Source of the DNA: a virus
Reading direction: 5' to 3' (one strand)
IMG/VR virus record: IMGVR_UViG_3300030389_001531
Location: 1 to 24,782 of that record
Length of the DNA stretch: 24,782 bases
Shown piece after piece: positions 9,940 through 16,942 of this stretch (positions are counted from its first letter, which is position 1; the number at the start of each line of letters is the position of its first letter). Below the pieces are notes generated by a model that was not told where the DNA came from, made no database searches, and saw only the letters and a list, made by a program, of their open reading frames with translations. The translations under genes and the position numbers were made by a program.

Positions 9940-9974
9940 TAGGGGAGGCCAGCCGGTGTAACAAGCCTCCCCTA
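9940..9974 (-). promoter_or_regulatory. Perfect 10-bp hairpin between decoration-like and tail tubular A genes
   Basis: TAGGGGAGGC and GCCTCCCCTA are exact reverse complements separated by 15 bases. On the minus-strand transcript the hairpin follows the decoration-like stop and precedes the tail tubular A start by about 8 bases. No T-run follows, so it is not a classical terminator. It may be an mRNA 3'-end stabiliser or processing site that keeps coat and decoration mRNA abundant, and it contains the only good Shine-Dalgarno-like sequence ahead of the next gene. Confidence 0.7.
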
Positions 9975-9979
9975 TCCCT

Positions 9980-10243
9980 TTAGTCGCTGTCTGTCACTGT
10001 GACAGCAGTGCCGTCAGCAATGTCTACAACAGAACCAGTGTTTGAAAGCACAACAGAGATACCCAAAGTTGGGGCATCATTGTCATATACAAAAACAACA
10101 TCACCAACATTCATCATGCTAGCAGCATCGTTAAAGTATCCTGATGCACGTACTGCACTCAAGGCATCAGCAGAATCATAATACCAAAGATTATGACCGC
10201 CACCTCCTGCCATACGAGTAAGACCAGATGCAGAATAAGCCAT
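9980..10243 (-). CDS. Small structural protein after coat gene, probable head decoration protein
   Basis: An 87-residue protein with N-terminus MAYSASGLTRMAGGGGHNLWYY, a DAxSAVxASGYFNDAASMM segment and a short beta-rich C-terminus ending TDSD. I recognise this arrangement as a common conserved small protein directly downstream of Phage_capsid_2-type coat genes; a head decoration or minor capsid role is usually proposed from position, and is inference here. The Shine-Dalgarno AGGAGG is eight bases upstream of the ATG, with its upstream end reaching the coat stop codon, so the two are co-transcribed and probably made in similar amounts. Confidence 0.75.
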   Translation of the reverse strand: MAYSASGLTRMAGGGGHNLWYYDSADALSAVRASGYFNDAASMMNVGDVVFVYDNDAPTLGISVVLSNTGSVVDIADGTAVTVTDSD

Positions 10244-10258
10244 TTCCTAATCCTCCTC

Positions 10259-11074
10259 TTATGAGTTGTTGTCTAAGACTTCGTAGATACCGTTATCATC
10301 GATAACTACTGCGCCCATAGACATCATTGAAGTTGCAAGATGTGAAGCCTTCTCAGGAACATAATTTACCTCTGTGGAAACATCAGCATTTACGCCAAGG
10401 CCAACAGCAGATGTATGGTAAGCCATGTTCTTGCCAGCAGTCACAGCAGACGTTGAGAAGATCTTGAATCCAAGAAACTCTTTCATTGTCATGCCACCTG
10501 CAAACGGCAGATTTTGCTCACCAACAAAGTCGCTCGATGCAAACTCATTGATGAGGAAAAGGTCAGCATATCCTTTAGGATGCATTGCCAAATAACGGTT
10601 TCCGTCCTCTGGAATGTTTGCTGAACCAAAGGTTTCAAACAAAGACAGCAGATCAGCTTTTTCCAAAGCAGAACTTGTATCATGAATCTGTGTGCTGTTA
10701 GCACCAGCATCCATTGCTGTATAAAGAATCTCGTCAGTCTTACGACCAAGAGCAGCAGCAGCAGATGTTGCCACAGCCTGACGTTCATCAATATTTGTTT
10801 TCAACTCGTCTAACTTATCAATGTACTCAGCCGCATAGTGGTCAGCCATTGTTGCTTCGACGGTTGTGTGGGTCAGCTCCATAGGAGTAATGGAACCATT
10901 GCGAGATTTAGTTGAGGCAGATCCAGTTCCGATCTTTTGGAAACGAACAACGCTTCCTGCCACATTGCCAGCAGTACGAACAGTACCACGGAGTTTAGAC
11001 CCCATGCGCTGATATGCCATGTGAACTTCGGACTCGAACTGCTTAATGAAGGCGGTATCAATACTATTCGCCAT
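10259..11074 (-). CDS. Major capsid (coat) protein, Phage_capsid_2 type
   Basis: 271 residues. The N-terminal half has the family signature: FIKQFESEVHMAYQRMGSKL, then VRFQKIGTGSASTKSRNG, then VEATMADHYAAEYIDKLDEL and NIDERQAVATSAAAALGRKTDE, the last matching the conserved Lys-Leu-Asp-Glu and Asp-Glu-Arg-Gln region of these coat proteins (HK97-like fold). AMHPKGYADLF lies in the C-terminal half. It is preceded by AGAGGA at a normal distance and by a roughly 100-base gap from the Gp13-like gene; a TTTTGTGCGTTG copy lies 129 bases upstream of the start and may give it its own promoter. Confidence 0.93.
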   Translation of the reverse strand: MANSIDTAFIKQFESEVHMAYQRMGSKLRGTVRTAGNVAGSVVRFQKIGTGSASTKSRNGSITPMELTHTTVEATMADHYAAEYIDKLDELKTNIDERQAVATSAAAALGRKTDEILYTAMDAGANSTQIHDTSSALEKADLLSLFETFGSANIPEDGNRYLAMHPKGYADLFLINEFASSDFVGEQNLPFAGGMTMKEFLGFKIFSTSAVTAGKNMAYHTSAVGLGVNADVSTEVNYVPEKASHLATSMMSMGAVVIDDNGIYEVLDNNS

Positions 11075-11139
11075 TTTTCAGTCCTCTTACAAAAGTTACA
11101 GTTTCGCGCGGTTGTCCGTTTCGCTCATCATCCAGTTAT

Positions 11140-11149
11140 CCCATATGGG
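11140..11149. other. Perfect palindrome CCCATATGGG upstream of coat gene
   Basis: A 10-bp perfect palindrome lies in the gap between the Gp13-like stop and the coat start, 66 bases upstream of the coat ATG. It may be a protein-binding site or chance. Confidence 0.3.
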
Positions 11150-11173
11150 GCTGTCAGTTAAAAACAGGCCGTG

Positions 11174-11707
11174 TTATTGCAATGTCATCTTTGAAGGAGA
11201 AGCGCAACGCACAAAACGCACACATTCAAAACCATTTATCATAGTCGGCATATCTCCAAACGCAAATCCTAGCCATGAAAGCCATTGAATAGTTTTAGTA
11301 TGGTCTATGGGAACTACATTCTCAACAAGATCATATTCTTCAACTAGATACTCAGATACAGATCTGGATAAACGTAAAAACTTTCTCCACTCTTGATTGA
11401 GAGTATCAGTGCCAAGCATCCATATTAATGCTGTTCTAATATCGTGTTCTTCAACCAAAGGCACAGTGCCAAACATGCAAACAGGAATCTGTTGATAGAT
11501 TCCTGTCCATGTTTTTGCATTCTTAATTGATAGAGGTGTATGCAAGGCTCTCCAAGGAGTAGAACCATGAATCATACATTCTCGAACATCTGTCTGTCGC
11601 AAATGATGTTGAAGATATGATGCATGGTCTAATGTAGACCTTATAATCTTTACATCATCTTCATCATACAGAACATCAGGATGGGAAAAGTGTAGCAAAT
11701 CCTTCAT
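11174..11707 (-). CDS. Gp13-like protein (GNAT-related fold), T7 gp13 family
   Basis: A 177-residue protein whose C-terminal half, TALIWMLGTDTLNQEWRKFLRLSR, then YDLVENVVPIDHTKTIQWLSWLGFAFG, matches the conserved core of the T7 gp13 family (Phage_T7_Gp13), which resembles GNAT acetyltransferases. T7 gp13 is needed for normal virion assembly or maturation although little of it ends up in particles. Here the gene lies between scaffold and coat, whereas in T7 it follows the tail tubular genes. ATG 11707 is chosen because AAAAAGG stands five bases upstream; an ATG at 11731 would add eight basic residues. It overlaps the 3' end of the scaffold gene by 32 bases. The last residues FVRCA are encoded by a TTTTGTGCGTTG copy. 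Confidence 0.82.
   Translation of the reverse strand: MKDLLHFSHPDVLYDEDDVKIIRSTLDHASYLQHHLRQTDVRECMIHGSTPWRALHTPLSIKNAKTWTGIYQQIPVCMFGTVPLVEEHDIRTALIWMLGTDTLNQEWRKFLRLSRSVSEYLVEEYDLVENVVPIDHTKTIQWLSWLGFAFGDMPTMINGFECVRFVRCASPSKMTLQ
11204..11215 (-). promoter_or_regulatory. Late-arm motif TTTTGTGCGTTG, copy before the coat gene
   Basis: Exact copy of the 12-mer on the minus strand, located inside the 3' end of the Gp13-like gene and 129 bases upstream of the coat ATG. On its 5' side a second GTGCG partly duplicates it (GTGCGTTTTGTGCGTTG). It would separate a highly expressed coat block from the upstream genes. No consistent sigma70 -10 follows it. Confidence 0.6.
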
Positions 11708-12386
11708 CGACCTTTTTAACAAACGCCGCATCCCTTCTTACTGGATCGTGGTATCGTGGATCTTTTTGCATTGATTGCAAATCTTCTATAGTGATACTTT
11801 GTGCTGGCTGAGAAGCATTGTTCAATGAAGACTGCTTTACTTGAGATTGCATATATTCAAGAGCTTTAACACCAACTGCTGTTTGCCCCATCATTAAAAA
11901 TGCATCATGTAAATCTTCTGGGAAGAAACTATTAGCCCATTGATTTACAGATTCAATTCTTATTTGTGCATTTTCACCAAGAGCAACCATCTCTGACTTT
12001 AAGTCTGGCTGTGTTGAGTTAAAGAACTCAGCATATTGTGATATGCCATCTTCAAACTCTTCTTGGCTATATCCGTTTTCAAATGCATGGTTTGCCCACC
12101 ATTGAAACAACTTATTATCTACAGCCAGAGACTCGTCTACACCTTCTGGTATTTTGTAGTCGCCTACATTTTCTGGTCTATTAGCTAGAGCTTCATTCTC
12201 AAACTCTTGCATTATTTCATTACGAATGTTCTCTTTGTCTTGTCCTAACTTGCTTTCAAGTTCGCCATAAGAAGAAGCTAATGCTTCTGGAGTTTCAAAC
12301 TTTTCAGGCAACCATTCAGGACGCTCGACTACAGGTGCTTCCGCTGCCTCAGTTGCAACTTCCACATTATCTGTTACTTCATTCAT
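11676..12386 (-). CDS. Scaffolding protein
   Basis: A 236-residue acidic protein between the connector and coat genes, the usual place of the scaffold. It has an acidic N-terminus (EVTDNVEVATEAAEAP), PEWLPEKFETPEALASSYGELESKLG near residues 24-48, a motif shared by many podoviral scaffolds, and a basic, helical C-terminus (DPRYHDPVRRDAAFVKKVDEGFATLF) suitable for binding the coat. It should guide procapsid assembly and leave before or during packaging. The ATG at 12386 is preferred over a far upstream one because AAAAGG lies upstream and the homologous sequence begins there; it overlaps the Bbp19-like stop by 8 bases. Confidence 0.88.
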   Translation of the reverse strand: MNEVTDNVEVATEAAEAPVVERPEWLPEKFETPEALASSYGELESKLGQDKENIRNEIMQEFENEALANRPENVGDYKIPEGVDESLAVDNKLFQWWANHAFENGYSQEEFEDGISQYAEFFNSTQPDLKSEMVALGENAQIRIESVNQWANSFFPEDLHDAFLMMGQTAVGVKALEYMQSQVKQSSLNNASQPAQSITIEDLQSMQKDPRYHDPVRRDAAFVKKVDEGFATLFPS

Positions 12387-12636
12387 TTTTGAGTACCTTT
12401 TCTGCATGTTGTATACGACGACTAATAAGGCCAACAAGATATCGCTGGCCTTCTAAATGACGCAATTCTGCGTCTGAGGCATTCGGTCCTTGTACTGATT
12501 CAATAGTTATTGAACGCAAATACTGCAAGACCTGTTTGCCATTTGGTGTTTTGAAGAGTGCTTGGATATCTTTTGATATCCGTTCATCATCCGCTTTGCT
12601 GCGAACAAAATTATCCAGTCCTAAGTGTTTCTGCAT
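12379..12636 (-). CDS. Small Bbp19-like phage protein
   Basis: 85 residues from the ATG at 12636, which has AAGGTCGAG just upstream and overlaps the end of the connector by 26 bases. The core DIQALFKTPNGKQVLQYL followed by LEGQRYLVGLISRRI resembles the phage Bbp19 domain, in which a phenylalanine-x-T/S-P-x-G-x-x-V-L motif is followed by E-G-Q-R. Proteins of this family regularly lie between connector and scaffold genes; their function is not established. A longer in-frame start at 12705 would lie deep in the connector gene and is unlikely. Confidence 0.75.
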   Translation of the reverse strand: MQKHLGLDNFVRSKADDERISKDIQALFKTPNGKQVLQYLRSITIESVQGPNASDAELRHLEGQRYLVGLISRRIQHAEKVLKNE

Positions 12637-14158
12637 CTGGTACTCGACCTTGTTGTTGTGCTTGTGCAAACTGTTGCGCTGCTTGTAGCAACTGTTCACG
12701 CTCAACGCTGTCTCGTACTAATGTATCTGGAACACCAAACTTCTTAGCAAGATAGAGAGCAACGTCCTCTGAATTGATAAGAAGGTTTAATATCTCTGGC
12801 CCAAAGGTTCCCCCAACCAATTGAAGATATCTTGATACTGCACTGATATCTTGATTTGCTTGTGCCTGTGCTAATGGTGATACGGACCTTACCTTAACTT
12901 CTCTGCCATTGATAGATGGCATTTCAATCTTGCCTTGTTTCTTCAATATATACACAACACGCTGCAATATTGGCTGCACCATTTCAGCTTGCAATCTTCC
13001 AAAAGAAGATCCAATCCGTCTTGAAAGATCAGCCATACGTTCTGCAACTTCTGTTGCTGATGCTGGCGTTCTGTTTGGATCTCCAAGCATATCATTGTAA
13101 AGAGCACGTTTGATATTATTACGCATGTCTCCAAGTACAAGATTAGCTACATCAAAGTTTCCAGCGTTCTTTATTGGCTGCAAACCAGCAGATCCCATTG
13201 CTTTTGGGATGATAGTGCCAGGCACTAGGTTGATTGTATCTGTATTGATGATGCCGTCATCATCCATTTGATATACGCCAGATATAGCCATCTGTGCATT
13301 TTCAAGCACTAGCTCTATTGTGAGGTTGGTAGTTTTGATTGCACTGAGTGCATTGACTAATGGACCTCTGCCATAAATTTCTCCAGAGGCCTTAGACCAA
13401 CGGAAACATACAAACGGGTTTGATCCTGTTCCCTCAAACAACTCGTAATAGATTATCTCTTTATCAGCTATGTTAATTACATAGTAATCAAATCTTTGCT
13501 CATTTAACTGCTCATAATTTCTGCACACAAGCTCAAGGATCTTTATTTCTTTTTCTGGCTCTCTTTCAATATGTTTTAATGTCTTCTCTCCAATAACACC
13601 CTTTGGATATGCCACAGGTATTTCGATGCTTTTGAGAGTCCTTTCTCTGTAAACGTGGTCAATGCTATCATCTGGTCCAGTATCCAAGTAAACGCTCGGA
13701 AGAGGAATAGCATTAAAGCGAACAGGATTGATCGCATCGCCTTCTTCCACAAGAAGGACGCCTGTGCCGACAGCCAAGTCCATGAAGCTCTCATGTACTT
13801 CTTGCCCAAAGTTTGAACTTTGTATAATTTCAAATACAAGGTCTGTGATTTCATCAAGTGAATTATTTACCTCATCTTGCTGCTCTTTTGGAACTTCACT
13901 GCCAGCAATAAAGTCTGCCCATCTAGCAAAGTTTGGCACAAGGCCAGATTGCAGACGAGAAGCAAACTCTTGCACACCAACAACCGCAGTTTCATCAAAG
14001 ATCTTATCATCACGCCGTTGCCCCGCAACTTCGTGATAAAAACTTTGCCTCATTGGCAGCGCAAACTCATAGCACTCTTCAAATATAGACTCGAAATTAA
14101 CTCGGCTATATTTGGCTTTCTCATACTTCTTGAGCATGCGCTCTGCAATATTATCCAT
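12611..14158 (-). CDS. Head-tail connector (portal) protein, T7 gp8-like
   Basis: 515 residues, near T7 gp8 (536). The N-terminus has the family pattern FEECYEFALPMRQSFY, then DKIFDETAVVGVQEFASRLQSGLVP, and the middle has DPNRTPASATEVAERMADLSRRIGSSFGRLQAEMVQPILQR, the conserved connector segment in which ASATEV and the following helix line the crown. The dodecameric product forms the packaging vertex, docks the terminase and later carries the tail. The ATG overlaps the stop of the Gly-rich small gene by TAATG. Confidence is high. Confidence 0.95.
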   Translation of the reverse strand: MDNIAERMLKKYEKAKYSRVNFESIFEECYEFALPMRQSFYHEVAGQRRDDKIFDETAVVGVQEFASRLQSGLVPNFARWADFIAGSEVPKEQQDEVNNSLDEITDLVFEIIQSSNFGQEVHESFMDLAVGTGVLLVEEGDAINPVRFNAIPLPSVYLDTGPDDSIDHVYRERTLKSIEIPVAYPKGVIGEKTLKHIEREPEKEIKILELVCRNYEQLNEQRFDYYVINIADKEIIYYELFEGTGSNPFVCFRWSKASGEIYGRGPLVNALSAIKTTNLTIELVLENAQMAISGVYQMDDDGIINTDTINLVPGTIIPKAMGSAGLQPIKNAGNFDVANLVLGDMRNNIKRALYNDMLGDPNRTPASATEVAERMADLSRRIGSSFGRLQAEMVQPILQRVVYILKKQGKIEMPSINGREVKVRSVSPLAQAQANQDISAVSRYLQLVGGTFGPEILNLLINSEDVALYLAKKFGVPDTLVRDSVEREQLLQAAQQFAQAQQQGRVPDAETLRTG

Positions 14159-14376
14159 TAGAGAGTCTCGTTGTAGTAACCAATACCACCAGCTTGGCTT
14201 GTAAGAAGAGAAGGCATTCCTGAACCACCTCTTCTTTTTGCAACAGTTTCTTCAAGCTGCTTTTGCTTTGCCTTTTCTTTTTTTCTTTGCTCTTCAGCCT
14301 CTTGGTTTTCACGCTCAATCTCAGCATCAGGATCAACTGCTGGAGCGCCGCCGCCGCCACCGCCACCTAAACACAT
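14158..14376 (-). CDS. Gly-rich/basic small phage protein, function unknown
   Basis: 72 residues: MCLGGGGGGGAP, a central acidic-to-basic helix (EIERENQEAEEQRKKEKAKQK) and a C-terminus with KRRGGSGMPSLLTSQ. Small proteins with this plan, a polyglycine start and an RRG-x-S-LL segment near the end, are common immediately before connector genes in podoviruses, but no function is known to me. Strong Shine-Dalgarno AAGGAG is seven bases upstream of the ATG. The gene begins 57 bases after a TTTTGTGCGTTG copy and is the first gene of the block that contains connector and scaffold. A competing minus frame at 14151-14366 is rejected. Confidence 0.75.
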   Translation of the reverse strand: MCLGGGGGGGAPAVDPDAEIERENQEAEEQRKKEKAKQKQLEETVAKRRGGSGMPSLLTSQAGGIGYYNETL

Positions 14377-14433
14377 TTGGGATCTCCTTATAAAATAACT
14401 TACTGTGATCTAGCGTTGTCTAAATATAAATTG

Positions 14434-14445
14434 CAACGCACAAAA
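14434..14445 (-). promoter_or_regulatory. Late-arm motif TTTTGTGCGTTG, copy before the connector block
   Basis: Exact 12-mer placed directly after the large terminase stop codon and 57 bases before the next start. GCGTTG within it has an inverted partner CAACGC 15 bases downstream on the transcript. An AT-rich TTTATATTTA follows the motif at a 2-3 base distance. This is the cleanest intergenic copy. Confidence 0.65.
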
Positions 14446-15966
14446 CTACATCCTTGCCCACAAGCCTTCTCTACGTTTCTTTGGCTTTCGAGAGAATACA
14501 TCAAAGTCTCTTGTTGCTTGGAAGGGTTTATTCGGAACGCTCATGTTACTCAAGATTTGCCGCCCTTCACCAGCACCAAGCATCAAATATTGCAGCGCAT
14601 CATGGACATGAGAAAAGTGATTTTTATCAGGCTTATCAGCATAACGCTCACCAGATACTTGCATCCTTTTATATTGATAGCCGCCCTCAAAACCTTTGAT
14701 AATAGTGCGACATCTCTGATCTATTAACAGTCCTGATAGACCTTCTATCATTCTGCCAAGGGGTGCTGAAACAGATTCGAGCCGCAAAGCAACATCATTA
14801 CTTGGAGCAGGGCGAGCATTGAGGCCAGCGCCACGCATAATCTGAAATGGTGTAGTCTCGTCAGTCTGTGCGCGAAAGTCGCCAGCAGGATCGCCAAATA
14901 TTATAATCTCACACCCACCATATCTAGTTGCTATTTCTTGCCGCAACACCTCTGCAAATCTAACTATGCCCATGTCAAAAGCCACAATCTCTTGCAATAT
15001 CATCCATCTGCCTCGAACCTTTTGTCCTATGGCAGCAGCAGGAGTAAGGCCAAAGTCAATGCCAATATAAACAGGCATTCCAACAGCAACAGGTATTTCT
15101 TCTTTTGCAATATGAATATCAGGCGCAAACATTGGATAGACGGGCTTTCCATCTTTAATGCTGCCAAGCCTATTCATTACATATACATCAATCCAAGACT
15201 TTGTTTTACCCTGCACAATGTTTGGATAATAATCCGAGCGCATATTGTTTTTGTTTTCTGCATTCTCGTTTGGGACATATTTTTCTATGTCGCCATCTTC
15301 GTTCTTCTTTTCTGCCATTCCTGCTGGCTGTGTGAAGAAATCCCAGTTGTCTGGCTTGATCAACATCTTTGCTTCTTCGCGTGGAATATGATCTGGCACT
15401 GGCACTTCGCCTGACATTATAGGCCACCAATGATCTTCCTCTGGTGCATTAGTATCACAAATAACTCCTGTCCATGTGCAGCCACCATCCTTCATCGAGG
15501 GATAACGACCAACACGCATAGTACATGCATCAATAATTGACTTTGGAATCTCCCTCGCTTCGTTTACCCAAATGCCTGTTAACTCTAGGGAGAGCAACTT
15601 CTTTACGTCCTCTGGGCGATCCAAAGCGAGGAAGATAACTTCGAGATCTATATCATTCTTTTGAATGTGATGAGTGTATGGCACAGACCACAGGAACTTG
15701 CCCCAATCTTCTTCTGGAAACCAATCGAGCCATGTCTTGATTGTTGTTGTTCTTAGCTGTGGATTTGTATTACGGATAACAGCCCATCTGCTTTTGCGTA
15801 TTCCATCTGGACCTTTTTCCTGCATTAAGGCTCTGCGAAACAATTCAACACAGCAACTTACAGATTTGCCAGATCCAACAGGACCGCGCAGCCCACGAAA
15901 AAATGAGTCACACTTCATAAACTCTTTCAGAGTTTCGCCATCTGGCTTGAACTTAAAGTTGGTCAA
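14446..15966 (-). CDS. terL: Large terminase subunit (packaging ATPase and nuclease)
   Basis: About 506 residues from a TTG start. Walker A GPVGSGKS at residues 28-35, Walker B region LTGIWVNEAREI at 129-140 and the coupling segment VICDTNAPEEDHWW at 168-181 form the ATPase. The RNase H-like nuclease has VYIGIDFG (Asp 304), IIFGDPAGD (Asp 359) and HVHDALQY (Asp 456). It pumps DNA into the procapsid through the connector and cuts concatemers. No ATG precedes Walker A closely enough: the first is at residue 17 of this numbering. TTG at 15966 is chosen since AAGG lies nine bases upstream and the position overlaps the preceding gene by 14 bases, as elsewhere in this arm; a TTG at 16017 has no Shine-Dalgarno. 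Confidence 0.95.
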   Translation of the reverse strand: MTNFKFKPDGETLKEFMKCDSFFRGLRGPVGSGKSVSCCVELFRRALMQEKGPDGIRKSRWAVIRNTNPQLRTTTIKTWLDWFPEEDWGKFLWSVPYTHHIQKNDIDLEVIFLALDRPEDVKKLLSLELTGIWVNEAREIPKSIIDACTMRVGRYPSMKDGGCTWTGVICDTNAPEEDHWWPIMSGEVPVPDHIPREEAKMLIKPDNWDFFTQPAGMAEKKNEDGDIEKYVPNENAENKNNMRSDYYPNIVQGKTKSWIDVYVMNRLGSIKDGKPVYPMFAPDIHIAKEEIPVAVGMPVYIGIDFGLTPAAAIGQKVRGRWMILQEIVAFDMGIVRFAEVLRQEIATRYGGCEIIIFGDPAGDFRAQTDETTPFQIMRGAGLNARPAPSNDVALRLESVSAPLGRMIEGLSGLLIDQRCRTIIKGFEGGYQYKRMQVSGERYADKPDKNHFSHVHDALQYLMLGAGEGRQILSNMSVPNKPFQATRDFDVFSRKPKKRREGLWARM

Positions 15967-16147
15967 TCTTTCTATCCTTGCCTTGCTTGATAAGCTGGGC
16001 AACGGTTGAAGGCGCAATAGAAGCTATAATTTTATCTGCTTCATAATCTGTTTGGAAGTCTTGTGGAAAATATTGCATATGAACTGTGCGAACAACACGC
16101 CGTAAAATATCACGTTCACTTTTTTTAAGTGTATGCATAAAGGTCAT
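15953..16147 (-). CDS. Small protein preceding large terminase, unknown
   Basis: 64 residues, MTFMHTLKKSERDILRRVV, then YFPQDFQTDYEADKIIASIAP, then a Lys-rich end. It starts with an ATGA overlap with the preceding small basic gene and ends 14 bases inside the large terminase. The tyrosine-glutamate-alanine-aspartate-lysine segment is reminiscent of small conserved proteins found immediately before terminase large genes in marine podoviruses; I cannot name a function. An alternative ATG is three codons in. Placement suggests, without proving, a packaging accessory. Confidence 0.7.
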   Translation of the reverse strand: MTFMHTLKKSERDILRRVVRTVHMQYFPQDFQTDYEADKIIASIAPSTVAQLIKQGKDRKIDQL

Positions 16148-16395
16148 CTATACCTCTTTGATATTCTTCGAGCAGCTTTCGGTTGTTTAGAAAACTGCTT
16201 CCCCTTTTTTATGGCTCTCCTTTTTGCAGCGGTGCTTGCTGCATATTGCTTAGAAGACATAGCCTTTATTGCTGCCTCTGGCAAATACCTTTCACCTGTA
16301 GCCTTTGGGCCTTGAGTAGATGGCTTACCAGATTTGGTGCGCCACTTCTGCCGTGTCCAAGACTTTAGGGATCTTTGCGACTTTGAAAGAGCCAT
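16144..16395 (-). CDS. Tiny Lys-rich phage protein (DUF5872-like)
   Basis: 83 residues, strongly basic. WTRQKWRTKSGKPSTQGPKATGERYLP followed by AIKAMSSKQYAAST is a conserved block I know from small proteins of unknown function in aquatic phages (possibly DUF5872). The C-terminus KKGKQFSKQPKAARRISKRYR is a string of Lys/Arg. Starts at a TAATG overlap with the previous gene. May bind nucleic acid; nothing catalytic is visible. Confidence 0.72.
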   Translation of the reverse strand: MALSKSQRSLKSWTRQKWRTKSGKPSTQGPKATGERYLPEAAIKAMSSKQYAASTAAKRRAIKKGKQFSKQPKAARRISKRYR

Positions 16396-16544
16396 TACTT
16401 GCCAACTTTTTTCTGAGCAGCTTTATGTGCAGCGGAAAAACTTTGCCCTTCACGCATTAGCTTTTTCATCAAAGCCATATGCTTTCTAGTGTGATGCTTG
16501 GCATGTTTGGATAATGTTTTAGTTTGTCTGGTTGTTAGCTTCAT
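16395..16544 (-). CDS. Tiny His/Lys-rich protein
   Basis: 49 residues: MKLTTRQTKTLSKHAKHHTRKHMALM and then MREGQSFSAAHKAAQKKVGK. Histidines recur (KHAKHHTRKH). Both junctions are TAATG overlaps, which argues it is translated by reinitiation from the upstream gene. Sequences with the H-x-x-KHM ... F-x-x-AHK-x-A plan recur among marine phage small proteins; function unknown. Confidence 0.7.
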   Translation of the reverse strand: MKLTTRQTKTLSKHAKHHTRKHMALMKKLMREGQSFSAAHKAAQKKVGK

Positions 16545-16720
16545 TAGTTTCTGTAGCCTCCACCAGCTTTCTTATACTGAAGTGCAAGCATTTGAGCCTT
16601 TCGAGCAGACCATTGGCCAGGCCTTCCACCTTTGCCGCCAGCTTTTATGCGCTGAAAGATACGTCTTCTCATTGCTGGCTTGGTGTAGTTGCCAGCCTCA
16701 TTGACGCGAGACTTTGCCAT
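16544..16720 (-). CDS. Tiny conserved basic protein (MAKSRVNEAGNYTKP type)
   Basis: 58 residues, opening MAKSRVNEAGNYTKPAMRRR, followed by IKAGGKGGRPGQWSARKAQ and ending KKAGGGYRN. I recognise this as one of the most widely shared tiny proteins in aquatic phage genomes, with an invariant NYTKP and GKxGQWSARKAQ; its function is unknown. Both ends overlap neighbours by TAATG. The net charge is very positive, and the Gly-Lys stretches suggest nucleic-acid binding. Confidence 0.8.
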   Translation of the reverse strand: MAKSRVNEAGNYTKPAMRRRIFQRIKAGGKGGRPGQWSARKAQMLALQYKKAGGGYRN

Positions 16721-16827
16721 TAGTAGCCCCTGCTGTACTTACCCATAGCTGGCTTTTTCTTTGGCATAACTTTTTTAGCACTCTTCTTTGCAGCTTTCTT
16801 CATTGGCTTCATAGCTTTGGTTTTCAT
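16720..16827 (-). CDS. Tiny Lys-rich peptide, 35 residues
   Basis: MKTKAMKPMKKAAKKSAKKVMPKKK and a short GKYSRGY end. Almost half of the residues are lysine, and the KAAKKSAKK run resembles histone H1-like tails. Overlaps the next gene by TAATG and follows the previous one after one base. It could be dismissed as too short, but the coupled junctions on both sides support translation. Confidence 0.6.
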   Translation of the reverse strand: MKTKAMKPMKKAAKKSAKKVMPKKKPAMGKYSRGY

Positions 16828-16828
16828 C

Positions 16829-16942
16829 TTATCTTCCCTTCATCTTTGCTTTCATAATCTTCTGCTGCAATGCTTTTGGCAATGTCTTTTGCTTTGCAGT
16901 AAGCATAGACTTTTTAGGAGCCTTCTTAGCTTTCTTCATCAT
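16829..16942 (-). CDS. Tiny Lys-rich peptide, 37 residues
   Basis: MMKKAKKAPKKSMLTAKQKT followed by LPKALQQKIMKAKMKGR. The LPxALxxxIMKxKMKG ending is a recurrent motif of small phage proteins. It begins in an ATGA overlap with the previous gene. Two adjacent ATGs (16942 and 16939) could be used; only the first gives the ATGA overlap. Confidence 0.62.
   Translation of the reverse strand: MMKKAKKAPKKSMLTAKQKTLPKALQQKIMKAKMKGR

Noticed and set aside
14151-14366. Minus-strand frame of 71 codons with hydrophobic and basic stretches
   Set aside because: Alternative frame of the Gly-rich gene at 14158-14376, which has the AAGGAG site and a coupled stop. It could tempt a holin call, but nothing supports it.
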